Shown here one piece after another: positions 42,122 to 51,464 of a stretch of 64,000 nt of DNA (within the stretch, counting starts at the first letter, position 1; each line of letters opens with the position of its first letter). Under the pieces are notes generated by a model. The model was not told the origin of the DNA. It was given only the letters and a program-made list of their open reading frames with translations, and did no database searches. Origin of the DNA: Pseudomonas sp. R37(2017) (GTDB lineage Bacteria; Pseudomonadota; Gammaproteobacteria; Pseudomonadales; Pseudomonadaceae). Location of the stretch: the NCBI RefSeq assembly GCF_002113375.1, contig NZ_NEHO01000004.1:384251-448250 (forward strand), written 5' to 3'. The position numbers and the translations under genes are program-made.

Positions 42122-43333
42122 TTAGTCGTGACAAGTGTGGGTAGATACGATTGCGGGGGCTGGCGTGGAGGTGAACGAGCGCACCCAGCGGATCCCGATG
42201 GCGGCCAGGGCATAGGTCAGTGCCACCAGCCAGAAACTGTGGGCCAGTCCGACCAGCCCCATGCCGATCCCGCCGAGGACGGCACCGAGCAAAGCGCCAG
42301 CCTTGGCCGCGCTGTTGCCCAGGCCGAGGGCAAAACCCTGCTGGCCTGCAGACACGGTGTTGGCGATCAGTGCATAGGCGACAGGGAGCAGTGCGCCTTG
42401 CCAGATCCCCCAGACCAACCGGCTGGCAAGAAAACCCAGCCATTCGTTGGCCAGCGCCGTGGCCGCTAGCGTCAGGGCGCAGAGCCAGGCAACGCCTTCG
42501 ATGACGCGCAAGGTGTAAGCCGGCTGCCAGCGGTCGAACAGACGCCCCCACAGCGGTGCGCAAATGGCCAGGGTCGCGGCGCTCGCCGCGTAGGTAGCGC
42601 CGATCAGCCAGCCTGGCGCATGCAGAATGTCGGCGACGTACAACGCGTAGAAGGGCTGCGGCATCATCTTCGCGGCTTGAATCAACACGATCACCAACAG
42701 GATTCCACCAAGCCAGCCTTTGGGCAGGGCCACCGGCGCAACCGGTTTCTTCGTAGTGGCTCGCGCCTTGTCTGCCGGCAGGAAAAGACTCCCCAGTGCA
42801 CACAGCAGGCAAATCGCCGTCGCGCCATGGCAGAGCAAAGCAAACCCTGAGATGTCCATCAGCCAGCCGCCCAGTACCGGGCCGATCAACGAGCCGACAG
42901 CGGTCGCCGATTGCAGGCGGGCCAGAGTGTGACCGCGCCGGGAGCTGTCGCAGCAGGCCAGGGCATAGGCTTGCGCGGCGGCGAGAAAGCCAGCCAGCGC
43001 GCCTTGCATCACGCGAATGCCCACCAGCAACCACGGGTCGAGGGTGATGGCCGCCAGCCCTTGGCACAGCGCAAGTGCCAGCAGCGCCCGAACGATCATC
43101 GGCTTGTGCCCGGTGCGATCACCCAATCGCCCCCATGCAGGCGTCAGGAGCATGGCCGCCAGCATCGGGCCGGCATAGACCAGCGCCGATAGCAGCGCGG
43201 TGTAGCCGGCGCCTTCTGGCCCAAGCAGATGCTGAATCTGCATGGGCCAGAACGGGCCGCTCATTTCCATGGCACCCATGGAGACAAACTGGATGACGAT
43301 CAGCAGTCGCAACGCGCGACCATCAGCGAGCAT
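42122..43333 (-). CDS. MFS transporter, probable siderophore exporter
   Basis: 403 residues, 12 predicted transmembrane helices; motif A-like GRLGDRTGHKPMI after TM2 and GRLFDRWQPAYT in the second half. Its start lies inside the end of the IucA/IucC gene (11-bp overlap), which indicates translational coupling. Position between synthetase and receptor implies export of the product, as with other NIS siderophore operons. Confidence 0.88.
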   Translation of the reverse strand: MLADGRALRLLIVIQFVSMGAMEMSGPFWPMQIQHLLGPEGAGYTALLSALVYAGPMLAAMLLTPAWGRLGDRTGHKPMIVRALLALALCQGLAAITLDPWLLVGIRVMQGALAGFLAAAQAYALACCDSSRRGHTLARLQSATAVGSLIGPVLGGWLMDISGFALLCHGATAICLLCALGSLFLPADKARATTKKPVAPVALPKGWLGGILLVIVLIQAAKMMPQPFYALYVADILHAPGWLIGATYAASAATLAICAPLWGRLFDRWQPAYTLRVIEGVAWLCALTLAATALANEWLGFLASRLVWGIWQGALLPVAYALIANTVSAGQQGFALGLGNSAAKAGALLGAVLGGIGMGLVGLAHSFWLVALTYALAAIGIRWVRSFTSTPAPAIVSTHTCHD

Positions 43334-45245
43334 CGGCGTTGGTTCGCAGCGGATTACTCAGGCGTCCGACGATGTCGGCGTGGCTGTCGTGCAAGCGCAT
43401 GCGCATGAACGATTTGGCCGGCCAATCCTGTTCCAGCAGGGCCTGACGCTCGCTTGCCCAGCGTGCCGGTTCGACCTGCTCGCGCACGCTCTCGAAGCAC
43501 TGTTCAACGTGCGTAGCCAAGCGCTCCCAAAGGATATTTTCCGACACATTCCAGTGGCGGGCGCAGAGCAATGTCAACTCACCGAGGTGGCACATGAATG
43601 TGGTGTGCAGGAGCTTGTCACGGACAAAACCGGCGTCGTCGTACAGGGTCATTTTCGGATCGTACAGCGGGATATCCAGACCCTTGGCGTGCAGGGTGCC
43701 GCGATCGATGCGAATGTCGCCGAAGTCACGCAGTAACAGCCGATTCAACTGCCCGTCAGCGCCCATCACCATAAAGCTGTTTTGCTGATGCGCTTCGAAC
43801 GCCACGCCATACATCAGGTAGATGCCCAGCAGGCTCGGGACGGCAATCGACAGGTAGTCGTCGAAGAACGCCAGCATGGCTTCGCTGTCGTCACGGCCCT
43901 GAGCCAGTTGCACCCAGTCACGCAGCAACGGTTGTTCCAGTTCGTTGACGGCGAACAGGCTGCCGACCGGCACGGCCAGTTCGTTTTCTTGCAGCAGGGT
44001 CAGTGGGTTGTCGCGGTACAGCACGGCGGCATGCCGGGACCTTTCGTCATTGGCCGGTTGTGGTGCGTAGTGCACGCCGATGCGCTCCGGCACGATGTTC
44101 AGCAGGCGCTGAATCTGTGGTTCACGATCGAGAATCCGCAGTATCAGTTGGCTGATGCGCGGTCCCATCCGGGCCGAGCGCGGCGACACGGTGCGCTGCA
44201 CGCTGGTCAGTCGCAAGGCCACCGGCAGTTTGACCATCGGCGCAACGCGGCTGGCCTCTGGTACGACTGTGCGGAAGGACATGGTCGGGTGGCCAGTGAA
44301 GGCAACGATGTCGGTGACGATCAGCAGGTTGTCGGCGATCTCGTTGGCGAACGAGTTGGGCAGTTCTTCGTTGGCTTGCCATGGGTGCGACGGCAGCGGG
44401 AGGTAGTCCGCTGCCTCCAGACCCCGTTGCCGCAAATGGCGCAGCAATTGTTCGGCGGCCTGCGGGAAGTGGCCCTGCCACCAGTCCCAGTACTCGGCGG
44501 TGCCGGCCAGTGACTCGACGTGTGCGTACTGACGGTGCAGGGCGCACAGCACAATTGGAAAACTCGCTTCGAATTCCGGCGAGAAAGCGATGACCTGTGC
44601 AGCGCTCAGGCCCAGTTTGGTCTTGTAGTTCGGATGCCAAGGGTGGCCGAGCGTGCCCCACTGTTCGAGCAGAGACGTCGGGTTCTGGTGGGCGGGGCTG
44701 GCTTTGAGCCAGGCGAACAGATTGTCGTTGTGCTCGGTGTCGATCTGCTCTCTCAGGCGCTCGGTCCATCCATGGTGGAACGCCAGGCACAGGGTGTCGT
44801 TGCTGTAGCTATCGTCCAGCTCGCGGGCCAGACGTTCCAGTACCTGCGGGGAGGCAGGCGGATTGAGCTGAGTGCCGAGGTGCGCGAGCAGTTCGCTGGG
44901 CAACTGGATTTTGTGGGGCAGGTTGTCAGGGGTGTGCAGGACGATGCTGCCACGCAGGTCCCAGCTGTTCATTCTTCCGCCCGACAGGTGATCGAAGCAA
45001 AGCTGCGCGCCGTCGCCAAGCGGCAGCCGGCAACGATTGTTGTCGTCGTATTCGCAGGCATCGGGGTTGATCAGGCCTTCGCGAAACAGCGCCTGGATCA
45101 GGCGTTGGAAGCAGCGCTGGGCAGCGGGCTCCAGGGCGTTGCTCAAATGGTCGAGGGTGATGCGGTGGGACTGGAAGGCTGGAGTGCCGAGGGCTTCGCT
45201 CCAGATTGAGAGCAATTGCTGCTGTTTATGCGTGTAAGCGCGCAT
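43323..45245 (-). CDS. IucA/IucC family NIS siderophore synthetase
   Basis: NRPS-independent siderophore synthetase: activates a carboxylate (usually citrate) with ATP and joins it to an amine or hydroxylamine. 640 residues. Signature GHPWHPNYKTKLG at 200-212, HPTMSFRTVV in the ATP site, FEAHQQN, and RDFGDIRIDRG in the C-terminal FhuF-like part. First gene of a three-gene operon; only one synthetase is present, with no hydroxylase, acyltransferase or decarboxylase beside it. ATG at 45245, with a Fur-box-like site about 70 bp upstream. Confidence 0.93.
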   Translation of the reverse strand: MRAYTHKQQQLLSIWSEALGTPAFQSHRITLDHLSNALEPAAQRCFQRLIQALFREGLINPDACEYDDNNRCRLPLGDGAQLCFDHLSGGRMNSWDLRGSIVLHTPDNLPHKIQLPSELLAHLGTQLNPPASPQVLERLARELDDSYSNDTLCLAFHHGWTERLREQIDTEHNDNLFAWLKASPAHQNPTSLLEQWGTLGHPWHPNYKTKLGLSAAQVIAFSPEFEASFPIVLCALHRQYAHVESLAGTAEYWDWWQGHFPQAAEQLLRHLRQRGLEAADYLPLPSHPWQANEELPNSFANEIADNLLIVTDIVAFTGHPTMSFRTVVPEASRVAPMVKLPVALRLTSVQRTVSPRSARMGPRISQLILRILDREPQIQRLLNIVPERIGVHYAPQPANDERSRHAAVLYRDNPLTLLQENELAVPVGSLFAVNELEQPLLRDWVQLAQGRDDSEAMLAFFDDYLSIAVPSLLGIYLMYGVAFEAHQQNSFMVMGADGQLNRLLLRDFGDIRIDRGTLHAKGLDIPLYDPKMTLYDDAGFVRDKLLHTTFMCHLGELTLLCARHWNVSENILWERLATHVEQCFESVREQVEPARWASERQALLEQDWPAKSFMRMRLHDSHADIVGRLSNPLRTNADAR

Positions 45246-45314
45246 CAGGTCCGATTCCTTCTGGACAGTGGTTTAGCTGAATGCGCGCAGAGAATACATT
45301 CTAAAAATATTAAT

Positions 45315-45333
45315 GCAAATGATAGTGATTGCT
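45315..45333 (-). promoter_or_regulatory. Putative Fur box of the siderophore operon
   Basis: GCAAATGATAGTGATTGCT has 12 of 19 matches to GATAATGATAATCATTATC, including an unbroken AATGATA, within an A+T-rich stretch 70-88 bp upstream of the synthetase ATG. Fits iron repression of siderophore genes. Confidence 0.6.
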
Positions 45334-45357
45334 ACTTGTAGCGTTAAGGTCTCCTTT

Positions 45358-46287
45358 TCAGAGGTTGGCCATGGGTTTGCTCAAGACCATGTAGCGCTCT
45401 CCCACCTTCCGCGCATATTCCTCCAGCACCTGCTGACACAACGCCACAATCTCCTCGACCCACTCAACGCCCACGCGCCATGACACCACTACCTGCAAGT
45501 CGGGTGGTCGCTGATCGATGTCCAGCAAGGTCAATTCGCCACGCGCCAGTTCTTCGGCCACCAGCACCGGCGGCAGGGCGCCGATGCCAAAGCCGTCGCG
45601 CAGCAGCCGGGTAATCGCCGACACCGAGTTCACGCAGTTCAACCGCGGCGCCAGCACGCCATTGGCCTGCATCAGGGCGAGCACTTCCTGATGCGGGTGG
45701 GAGTTTTTCGAGTAGGTAATGATCCGCTCGTTCGCCAGATCGGCGACGCCTGAATACTCGCGGTTGTACAGGGAGTTGCTGGCGACAATCCAGCCCATGG
45801 GGTGGCTGGCCAATTCCAGGCTGCGCACACTTTCCTGGCGCAACAGGTCGGTCTGCAGGATTACATCGAGAAAGCCTTTTTGCAGCTGATCGCAGAGGTT
45901 GAGCGAGGTATCGGCCACCAGCTCGATTTCCACCAACGGGTAGTGATCGGTCATCTGCGCCACCAACGGGCTGAGCCAGGTATGGATCACCGTGTCCATC
46001 ACACCGATGCGCACCCGCCCGGCCTTGCTCGAACGGGTCTCGATGGACTGCTTGAGCGCCTGCATGGTGTCCAGCATCTGCTCGGCGTAATCGAGCACTT
46101 TCAGGCCTTCGGGTGTAAGGCTCACACCGCGCGAATCACGTAGAAACAGCTTTACCCCAAGCTCACCTTCAAGCACCGCAATTCGGCTGGAAATCGAGGC
46201 CTGAGTGGTGAAGAGCTTGTCGGCGGTCAGGCGGAAACTCTTGAGTCTGGCGACCCAGACAAAGGTCTCGAGAAACTTCAGGTTCAT
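45358..46287 (-). CDS. LysR family transcriptional regulator
   Basis: 309 residues; winged helix at 1-60 (FLETFVWVARLKSFRLTADK, then TQASISSRIAVLEGELG) and an effector domain. Divergent from the MFS-pxpABC operon over 146 bp that holds a strong palindrome, so it most likely controls that operon and itself. The inducer would be 5-oxoproline or a related compound by inference. Confidence 0.9.
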   Translation of the reverse strand: MNLKFLETFVWVARLKSFRLTADKLFTTQASISSRIAVLEGELGVKLFLRDSRGVSLTPEGLKVLDYAEQMLDTMQALKQSIETRSSKAGRVRIGVMDTVIHTWLSPLVAQMTDHYPLVEIELVADTSLNLCDQLQKGFLDVILQTDLLRQESVRSLELASHPMGWIVASNSLYNREYSGVADLANERIITYSKNSHPHQEVLALMQANGVLAPRLNCVNSVSAITRLLRDGFGIGALPPVLVAEELARGELTLLDIDQRPPDLQVVVSWRVGVEWVEEIVALCQQVLEEYARKVGERYMVLSKPMANL

Positions 46288-46327
46288 GGGATAAAGATTT
46301 CTTATGGCTAAGGCGGGTTTTTATTAG

Positions 46328-46354
46328 TTGGACGCGGCAGGGGCGCGCGTCCAA
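46328..46354. promoter_or_regulatory. Palindrome in the LysR / MFS-pxp divergent promoter region
   Basis: Perfect 9-bp arms TTGGACGCG and CGCGTCCAA with a 9-bp spacer, 41-67 bp upstream of the LysR start. Candidate operator of the divergent LysR protein; arms are more G+C-rich than a typical T-N11-A box. Confidence 0.45.
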
Positions 46355-46433
46355 AAATCGACGCATCCGGTTCCCACGATAGGCGTCGTCGGGGCTCAGA
46401 ACAATACCAATAAAATCAGCGCGGAGATTTACC

Positions 46434-47720
46434 ATGAGTGCGCCCGACACCACCGCCACCCCGAAAGCCTCGGCCCACCCGGGGCCTTTCGACTGGTATC
46501 GAAACATCAACCAGCAGGAACGCCGCACCTTCTGGAGCTGCAAGATCGGCTATGGCCTCGATGGCATGGACACCCAGATGCTCAGCTTCGTGGTACCGAC
46601 CCTGATAGCCATGTGGGGCATCACCACCGGCCAGGCCGGGCTCATTCACACCAGCACGCTGATCGCTTCGGCCATCGGTGGCTGGGTGGCGGGGATTCTC
46701 TCCGATCGCATCGGTCGCGTGCGCACCCTGCAACTGACCGTGCTGTGGTTCGCCTTCTTCACCTTCGTCTGCGGTTTTGCCCAGAGCTACGAGCAACTGC
46801 TGATCGCCCGCACCCTGATGGGCTTCGGTTTCGGCGGCGAATGGACCGCCGGTGCGGTGCTGATCGGTGAAGTCATTCGTGCCAAGGACCGCGGCAAGGC
46901 CGTGGGCATGGTGCAATCCGGCTGGGCGCTGGGTTGGGGGCTGACGGCGATTCTGTATGCGCTGCTGTTTTCAATCCTGCCACCGGAAGATGCCTGGCGC
47001 GCGCTGTTCATCCTCGGCATCGTGCCGGCGATTTTCGTGATCTTTGTCCGTCGCCTGGTCAAGGACCCGGAAATCTACCGTGAAGCCAAAGCGAAACAGG
47101 AGCCGAGCAACCCGTCGAAGTTCTACGAGATCTTCGCCCCCGGCATGCTTTTCACCACGATTCGCGCTTCGTTGCTGACCACCGGCGCGCTGGGCGGCTA
47201 CTACGCAATCACGTCCTGGCTGCCGACTTTTCTGAAGAATGAACGTGGTTTGAGCGTACTCAATACCAGCGGTTATCTGGCGATGGTGATCATCGGTTCC
47301 TACGTGGGTTATGTCATCAGCGCCTATTTGACCGACATCCTCGGACGTAAAAAGAACTTCATCCTGTTCGCCGTCGGCTCGTTCACCATTGTCTTGCTGT
47401 ACACGCAAATGTCGGTCAGCAACGGCGTGATGTTGTGGCTGGGTTTTCCGCTGGGCTTCTTCGCCTCGGGGATTTTCAGTGGCATGGGCGCATTTCTGAC
47501 CGAGCTGTTTCCTACGCGCATTCGCGGTTCGGGCCAGGGTTTTTGCTACAACATCGGTCGGGCGCTGGCGGCATTGTTCCCGCTGCTGATCGGCCTGCTC
47601 AGCCAGAGCGTGCCGCTGAGCGTGGGCATTGGAGCCTTTGCGGCGGTGTCCTACGGTGTGGTGATCCTCGCGGCCCTGAGCCTGCCGGAAACCCGTGGCA
47701 AGCAACTCGACGCCCAGTAA
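46434..47720 (+). CDS. MFS transporter, metabolite:H+ symporter type
   Basis: 428 residues, 12 membrane helices. Motif GILSDRIGRVRTLQ after TM2, RTLMGFGFGGEWTAGAVLIGE in TM4 and LGRKKNFILF in the second half are typical of the sugar/carboxylate importer branch. It heads the operon with pxpABC (73 bp before pxpA), so the probable substrate is 5-oxoproline or a pyroglutamyl compound. That substrate is inference from context. Confidence 0.88.
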   Translation: MSAPDTTATPKASAHPGPFDWYRNINQQERRTFWSCKIGYGLDGMDTQMLSFVVPTLIAMWGITTGQAGLIHTSTLIASAIGGWVAGILSDRIGRVRTLQLTVLWFAFFTFVCGFAQSYEQLLIARTLMGFGFGGEWTAGAVLIGEVIRAKDRGKAVGMVQSGWALGWGLTAILYALLFSILPPEDAWRALFILGIVPAIFVIFVRRLVKDPEIYREAKAKQEPSNPSKFYEIFAPGMLFTTIRASLLTTGALGGYYAITSWLPTFLKNERGLSVLNTSGYLAMVIIGSYVGYVISAYLTDILGRKKNFILFAVGSFTIVLLYTQMSVSNGVMLWLGFPLGFFASGIFSGMGAFLTELFPTRIRGSGQGFCYNIGRALAALFPLLIGLLSQSVPLSVGIGAFAAVSYGVVILAALSLPETRGKQLDAQ

Positions 47721-47793
47721 CTGATAACCTGCGCGATTGTCTTGAAGATGTATCCCGCAGCTGAAAAGAATAAAGCCTACAGGAGAGTTCAGC

Positions 47794-48546
47794 GTGAACC
47801 GCCTGCTATTGAACTGCGACATCGGCGAGAGTTTCGGCAGTTGGACCATGGGTCTGGACGCAGAAATCATGCCCTTCATCGATTGCGCCAACATCGCCTG
47901 CGGTTTCCACGCCGGTGACCCGAGCATCATGCGCAAGACCGTCAGTCTGGCCCTCGGCCACGGTGTGCAAGTCGGCGCGCATCCGGCCTATCAGGACCTG
48001 GTGGGGTTCGGCCGGCGTTCCATGGCCTATGTCACCCAGGAACTTCAAGACATCCTGCATTACCAGATCGGCGCCCTCGACGGCATCTGCCGCGCCCAGG
48101 GTGGCCGGGTCAGTTACGTCAAGCCCCATGGCGCAATGTACAACGACATGATGGCCAACCCGGCCCAGTTGCGGGCCGTGCTGCAGGCGGTGGCGTCCTA
48201 CGACCGCAGCTTGCCGTTGATGCTGATGGCAACCCGCGACAACAGCGCGGCCCAACAAATGGGCGATGAATACGGTGTGACGCTGTGGTTCGAGGCCTTC
48301 GCCGATCGGGCCTACGACAGTGCCGGCAGGCTGGTCTCGCGACAACTGCCGGGAGCGGTGCATCACGATCCGGAAAAAATCATCGAGCAGGCACTGACCA
48401 TTGCCCGTGGCGATCCGCTCACCGCCAGCGACGGCAGTGCCCTGCTTTTGCAGGCCAACACCCTTTGCGTGCACGGCGACAACGCCAGTTCGGTCGCCGC
48501 CGTGCAGCGCATCCGTGAAGCCTTGAACCGGCAGGTCGCGTCATGA
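47794..48546 (+). CDS. pxpA: 5-oxoprolinase subunit PxpA (LamB/YcsF family)
   Basis: Subunit A of the ATP-dependent prokaryotic 5-oxoprolinase that converts 5-oxoproline to glutamate. 250 residues; [13 protein letters not shown] at the N-terminus, [10 protein letters not shown], and [12 protein letters not shown] are the family motifs. GTG start at 47794 behind AGGAG. Stop overlaps the pxpB start (ATGA). Confidence 0.95.
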   Translation: MNRLLLNCDIGESFGSWTMGLDAEIMPFIDCANIACGFHAGDPSIMRKTVSLALGHGVQVGAHPAYQDLVGFGRRSMAYVTQELQDILHYQIGALDGICRAQGGRVSYVKPHGAMYNDMMANPAQLRAVLQAVASYDRSLPLMLMATRDNSAAQQMGDEYGVTLWFEAFADRAYDSAGRLVSRQLPGAVHHDPEKIIEQALTIARGDPLTASDGSALLLQANTLCVHGDNASSVAAVQRIREALNRQVAS

Positions 48547-49247
48547 AGCTGCGGGTGGAAGTGGTGGCGCTGGATTGCCTGATGGTGCGCCTGTTCGATG
48601 ACATTGCCGAAACCAACATGCCGTGGATGCTGGCGGCCAGTGAAAGTCTGCGCACGGCATTCGCCGGGCACCTGATCGATCTGGTGCCGTCCTATACGAC
48701 CCTGATGGTGCACTACGATCTGACCGCACTGAGTCCTGCCCAGGCCCGGGAGTTGATTGCCGAAGCCTTGATCGACCTGTCGCCCAACGCACATGCCCGC
48801 GGCCAATGTCACGTATTGCCGGTGTGGTACGACTTGAGTGTCGGACCGGAATTGAGCCTGTTGTCGCAGCGCAGCGGATTGGCGGTGGAGGAGGTGATCC
48901 GTCGGCACAGCGAGCGTGAATATCAGGTGTTCGCCCTGGGCTTTGCACCGGGTTTTGCCTTCATGGGGTTGGTGGAAGAGGTGCTCGCCGCGCCGCGCCT
49001 GAGCACGCCACGCAAGAAAGTCGCCGCCGGCAGTGTCGGTATTGCCGAGCGGCAGACGGCGGCTTACCCGGTGGTGTCGCCAGGGGGCTGGAACCTGATC
49101 GGCCGCACGCCGGCCAGATTGTTCGATCGCAACCGCGACGGCTACAGCCTGATGCAGCCAGGCGATATGGTGCGCTTCGAAGCCGTCGGCCATGCCGAGT
49201 TCATTAACCTGGGCGGTGACGATACGCCTCTGGAGGCGCAGGCATGA
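48543..49247 (+). CDS. pxpB: 5-oxoprolinase subunit PxpB (KipI family)
   Basis: 234 residues. The cyclophilin-like C-terminal part has [35 protein letters not shown] and [16 protein letters not shown], the family signatures. Coupled to pxpA and pxpC by ATGA overlaps on both sides, so subunits are made together. Confidence 0.95.
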   Translation: MKLRVEVVALDCLMVRLFDDIAETNMPWMLAASESLRTAFAGHLIDLVPSYTTLMVHYDLTALSPAQARELIAEALIDLSPNAHARGQCHVLPVWYDLSVGPELSLLSQRSGLAVEEVIRRHSEREYQVFALGFAPGFAFMGLVEEVLAAPRLSTPRKKVAAGSVGIAERQTAAYPVVSPGGWNLIGRTPARLFDRNRDGYSLMQPGDMVRFEAVGHAEFINLGGDDTPLEAQA

Positions 49248-50170
49248 GCCGTCTGATGATTGAAGCGAGTACGGCGTTGTGCCTGTTGCAGGATGCCGGG
49301 CGATTCGGCGTGCGGCATCTGGGCGTGACCCAGGGCGGCGCGGCCGACTGGCGTTCGATGTCCTGGGCCAATTGGCTGTTGGGCAACGGACTGGATGCGC
49401 CGGTCATCGAAATCACCCTCGGCGGGTTCACCGTGGTGGCCGAAGAAGATTGCCTGTTGTCGCTGGCCGGGGCGGATCTGGGCGCGCAGGTGGACGGCGA
49501 GGCGCTGACGCCATGGCGCAGTTTCAGGTTGCACAAAGGTCAGCGTTTGCGATTCACCCAGCCGTTGCTCGGAGCCCGGGCTTATCTGGCGGCGCCGGGT
49601 GGGTTCGATGCACCGAAAGTACTGGGCAGTAGCGCGACGGTAGTCCGTGAGGAACTCGGCGGTCTCGACGGAATGGGCCATGCGCTGGGTAAAGGCGCGA
49701 GTCTGAGCTATTCGGGTAACTCGGTGATGTCGCTACGCGAATTGACCGCAGGCCAGCGGCCTGATCTGAACCTTGATACGCCGTTGGATCTGGTCCTCGG
49801 TGCACAGATCGGCGAGTTCAGCGGGCAGAGCCTGTTCGATGCGTTCAACAGCGCGTGGAACCTCGACAGCCGTGCCGACCGGATGGGCATTCGCCTGCTG
49901 GGTACCGCTTTGCAGTATCAGGGCAAACCGATGATTTCCGAGGGGATACCGCTGGGTGCGGTGCAGGTGCCGCCCGACGGGCAACCGATAGTGTTGCTCA
50001 ACGATCGGCAGACCATTGGCGGTTATCCACGCCTCGGGGCGTTGACGCCACTGGCGCTGGCGCGGTTGGCGCAGTGCTTGCCGGGGGCGCAGGTGCGGTT
50101 GCGGCCGGTGGTGCAGGATGTGGCGCATCGCGAGCAGGTCGAGTATTTGCAGCGATTTTTGAACCGCTAA
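49244..50170 (+). CDS. pxpC: 5-oxoprolinase subunit PxpC (KipA, biotin-dependent carboxyltransferase domain family)
   Basis: 308 residues. Family motifs: LQDAGRFGVRHLGVTQGGAA, then ADRMGIRLLG and EGIPLGAVQVPPDGQPIVLL, and QTIGGYPRLG. Last gene of the operon; a REP pair follows the stop by 4 bp. Confidence 0.95.
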   Translation: MSRLMIEASTALCLLQDAGRFGVRHLGVTQGGAADWRSMSWANWLLGNGLDAPVIEITLGGFTVVAEEDCLLSLAGADLGAQVDGEALTPWRSFRLHKGQRLRFTQPLLGARAYLAAPGGFDAPKVLGSSATVVREELGGLDGMGHALGKGASLSYSGNSVMSLRELTAGQRPDLNLDTPLDLVLGAQIGEFSGQSLFDAFNSAWNLDSRADRMGIRLLGTALQYQGKPMISEGIPLGAVQVPPDGQPIVLLNDRQTIGGYPRLGALTPLALARLAQCLPGAQVRLRPVVQDVAHREQVEYLQRFLNR

Positions 50171-50173
50171 AAG

Positions 50174-50253
50174 CTTCGCGAGCAGGCTCGCTCCCACAAG
50201 GGTCTTATGTGTGACAAAGATCCAATGTGGGAGCGAGCCTGCTCGCGAAGAGG
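50174..50253. repeat. REP pair
   Basis: CTTCGCGAGCAGGCTCGCTC and the inverse GAGCGAGCCTGCTCGCGAAG, between convergent pxpC and the VWA gene. Confidence 0.92.
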
Positions 50254-50273
50254 CCCTTGCGGGCGATGAATTT

Positions 50274-51452
50274 CTATTTGGACAAAAACCTCATCCCTTC
50301 CTCAAGCCCCCGCAACGTCAGCGGATACATCTGGTCTTCGATCAAATCCCGCACGATGTTGGTCGAAGAGGTGTAGCCCCAGGTGTCCTTCGGATACGGG
50401 TTGATCCAGATGAGCTTCTTGTACTTCTCCTTGAACCGCTGCATCCACACGTAACCGGCTTCTTCGTTCCAGTGCTCGACGCTACCGCCTGGCTGGGTGA
50501 TTTCGTAGGGCGCCATGGCGGCGTCGCCGATGAAGATCACTTTGTAGTCGGCGCCGTACTTGTGCAGCAGGTCCATGGTCGAGGTGCGTTCGGAGGTGCG
50601 GCGCAAGTTGTTCTTCCACACCGATTCATAAATGAAGTTGTGGAAGTAGTAGTACTCCAAGTGCTTGAACTCGGTCTTGCAGGCCGAGAACAACTCCTCG
50701 CAGATCTTCACATGGGCGTCCATCGAGCCGCCGATGTCGAACAGCAGCAACAGTTTGACGGTGTTGCGCCGTTCCGGACGCATCTGGATGTTCAGCAGCC
50801 CGGCATCCTTGGCGGTGTGGTCGATGGTGCCATCGATATCCAGCTCTTCCGCCGCGCCCTGACGGGCGAACTTGCGCAGGCGGCGCAGGGCGACCTTGAT
50901 ATTGCGGGTGCCCAGTTCTACCGAATCGTCGAGGTTCTTGTATTCGCGCTGGTCCCAGACCTTGACCGCCTTGCCCTGGCGCTTGCCGGCATCGCCGACC
51001 CGGATGCCTTCCGGGTTGAAACCACCTGAACCGAACGGGCTGGTGCCGCCGGTGCCGATCCACTTGTTACCACCGGCGTGGCGTTCCTTCTGTTCTTCGA
51101 GGCGTTTCTTGAACTCTTCGATCAGCTTGTCCAGGCCGCCGAGGGACTGGATGGCCGCGCGTTCCTCATCGGTCAGCGAGCGTTCGAATTCCTTGCGCAG
51201 CCAGTCTTCGGGAATCAGCGCCTGCAGGTGGTCGTCGAGTTTTTCCAGGCCATTGAAGTAAGCACCGAACGCCCGGTCGAACTTGTCGAAATGCTTTTCA
51301 TCCTTCACCAGGATCGCCCGCGACAGGTAATAGAACTCGTCCATGTCGGCGAACGTCACGCGCTGTTTCAGCGCGTTGATCAGGTCCAGCAGTTCACGTA
51401 CCGAGACCGGTACCTTGGCTGCGCGCATTTCATTGAACAGGTTGAGCAGCAT
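50274..51452 (-). CDS. VWA domain protein (CoxE-like), partner of MoxR ATPase
   Basis: 392 residues. The von Willebrand A domain in the C-terminal half begins VKLLLLFDIGGSMDAH; the MIDAS D-x-S-x-S reads D-I-G-G-S, one serine replaced by glycine. The N-terminal region (MRAAKVPVSVRELLDLINAL) is that of CoxE-like proteins. Encoded 12 bp after the MoxR-type AAA gene; such pairs act as metal-insertion or assembly chaperones. Client unknown. Confidence 0.88.
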   Translation of the reverse strand: MLLNLFNEMRAAKVPVSVRELLDLINALKQRVTFADMDEFYYLSRAILVKDEKHFDKFDRAFGAYFNGLEKLDDHLQALIPEDWLRKEFERSLTDEERAAIQSLGGLDKLIEEFKKRLEEQKERHAGGNKWIGTGGTSPFGSGGFNPEGIRVGDAGKRQGKAVKVWDQREYKNLDDSVELGTRNIKVALRRLRKFARQGAAEELDIDGTIDHTAKDAGLLNIQMRPERRNTVKLLLLFDIGGSMDAHVKICEELFSACKTEFKHLEYYYFHNFIYESVWKNNLRRTSERTSTMDLLHKYGADYKVIFIGDAAMAPYEITQPGGSVEHWNEEAGYVWMQRFKEKYKKLIWINPYPKDTWGYTSSTNIVRDLIEDQMYPLTLRGLEEGMRFLSK

Positions 51453-51464
51453 GGCATCAGCCTC

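Noticed and set aside
42108..43067. In-frame 320-codon N-terminal extension of the TonB receptor
   Set aside because: It overlaps the MFS gene in another frame, and the receptor has its own ATG and signal peptide at 42107.
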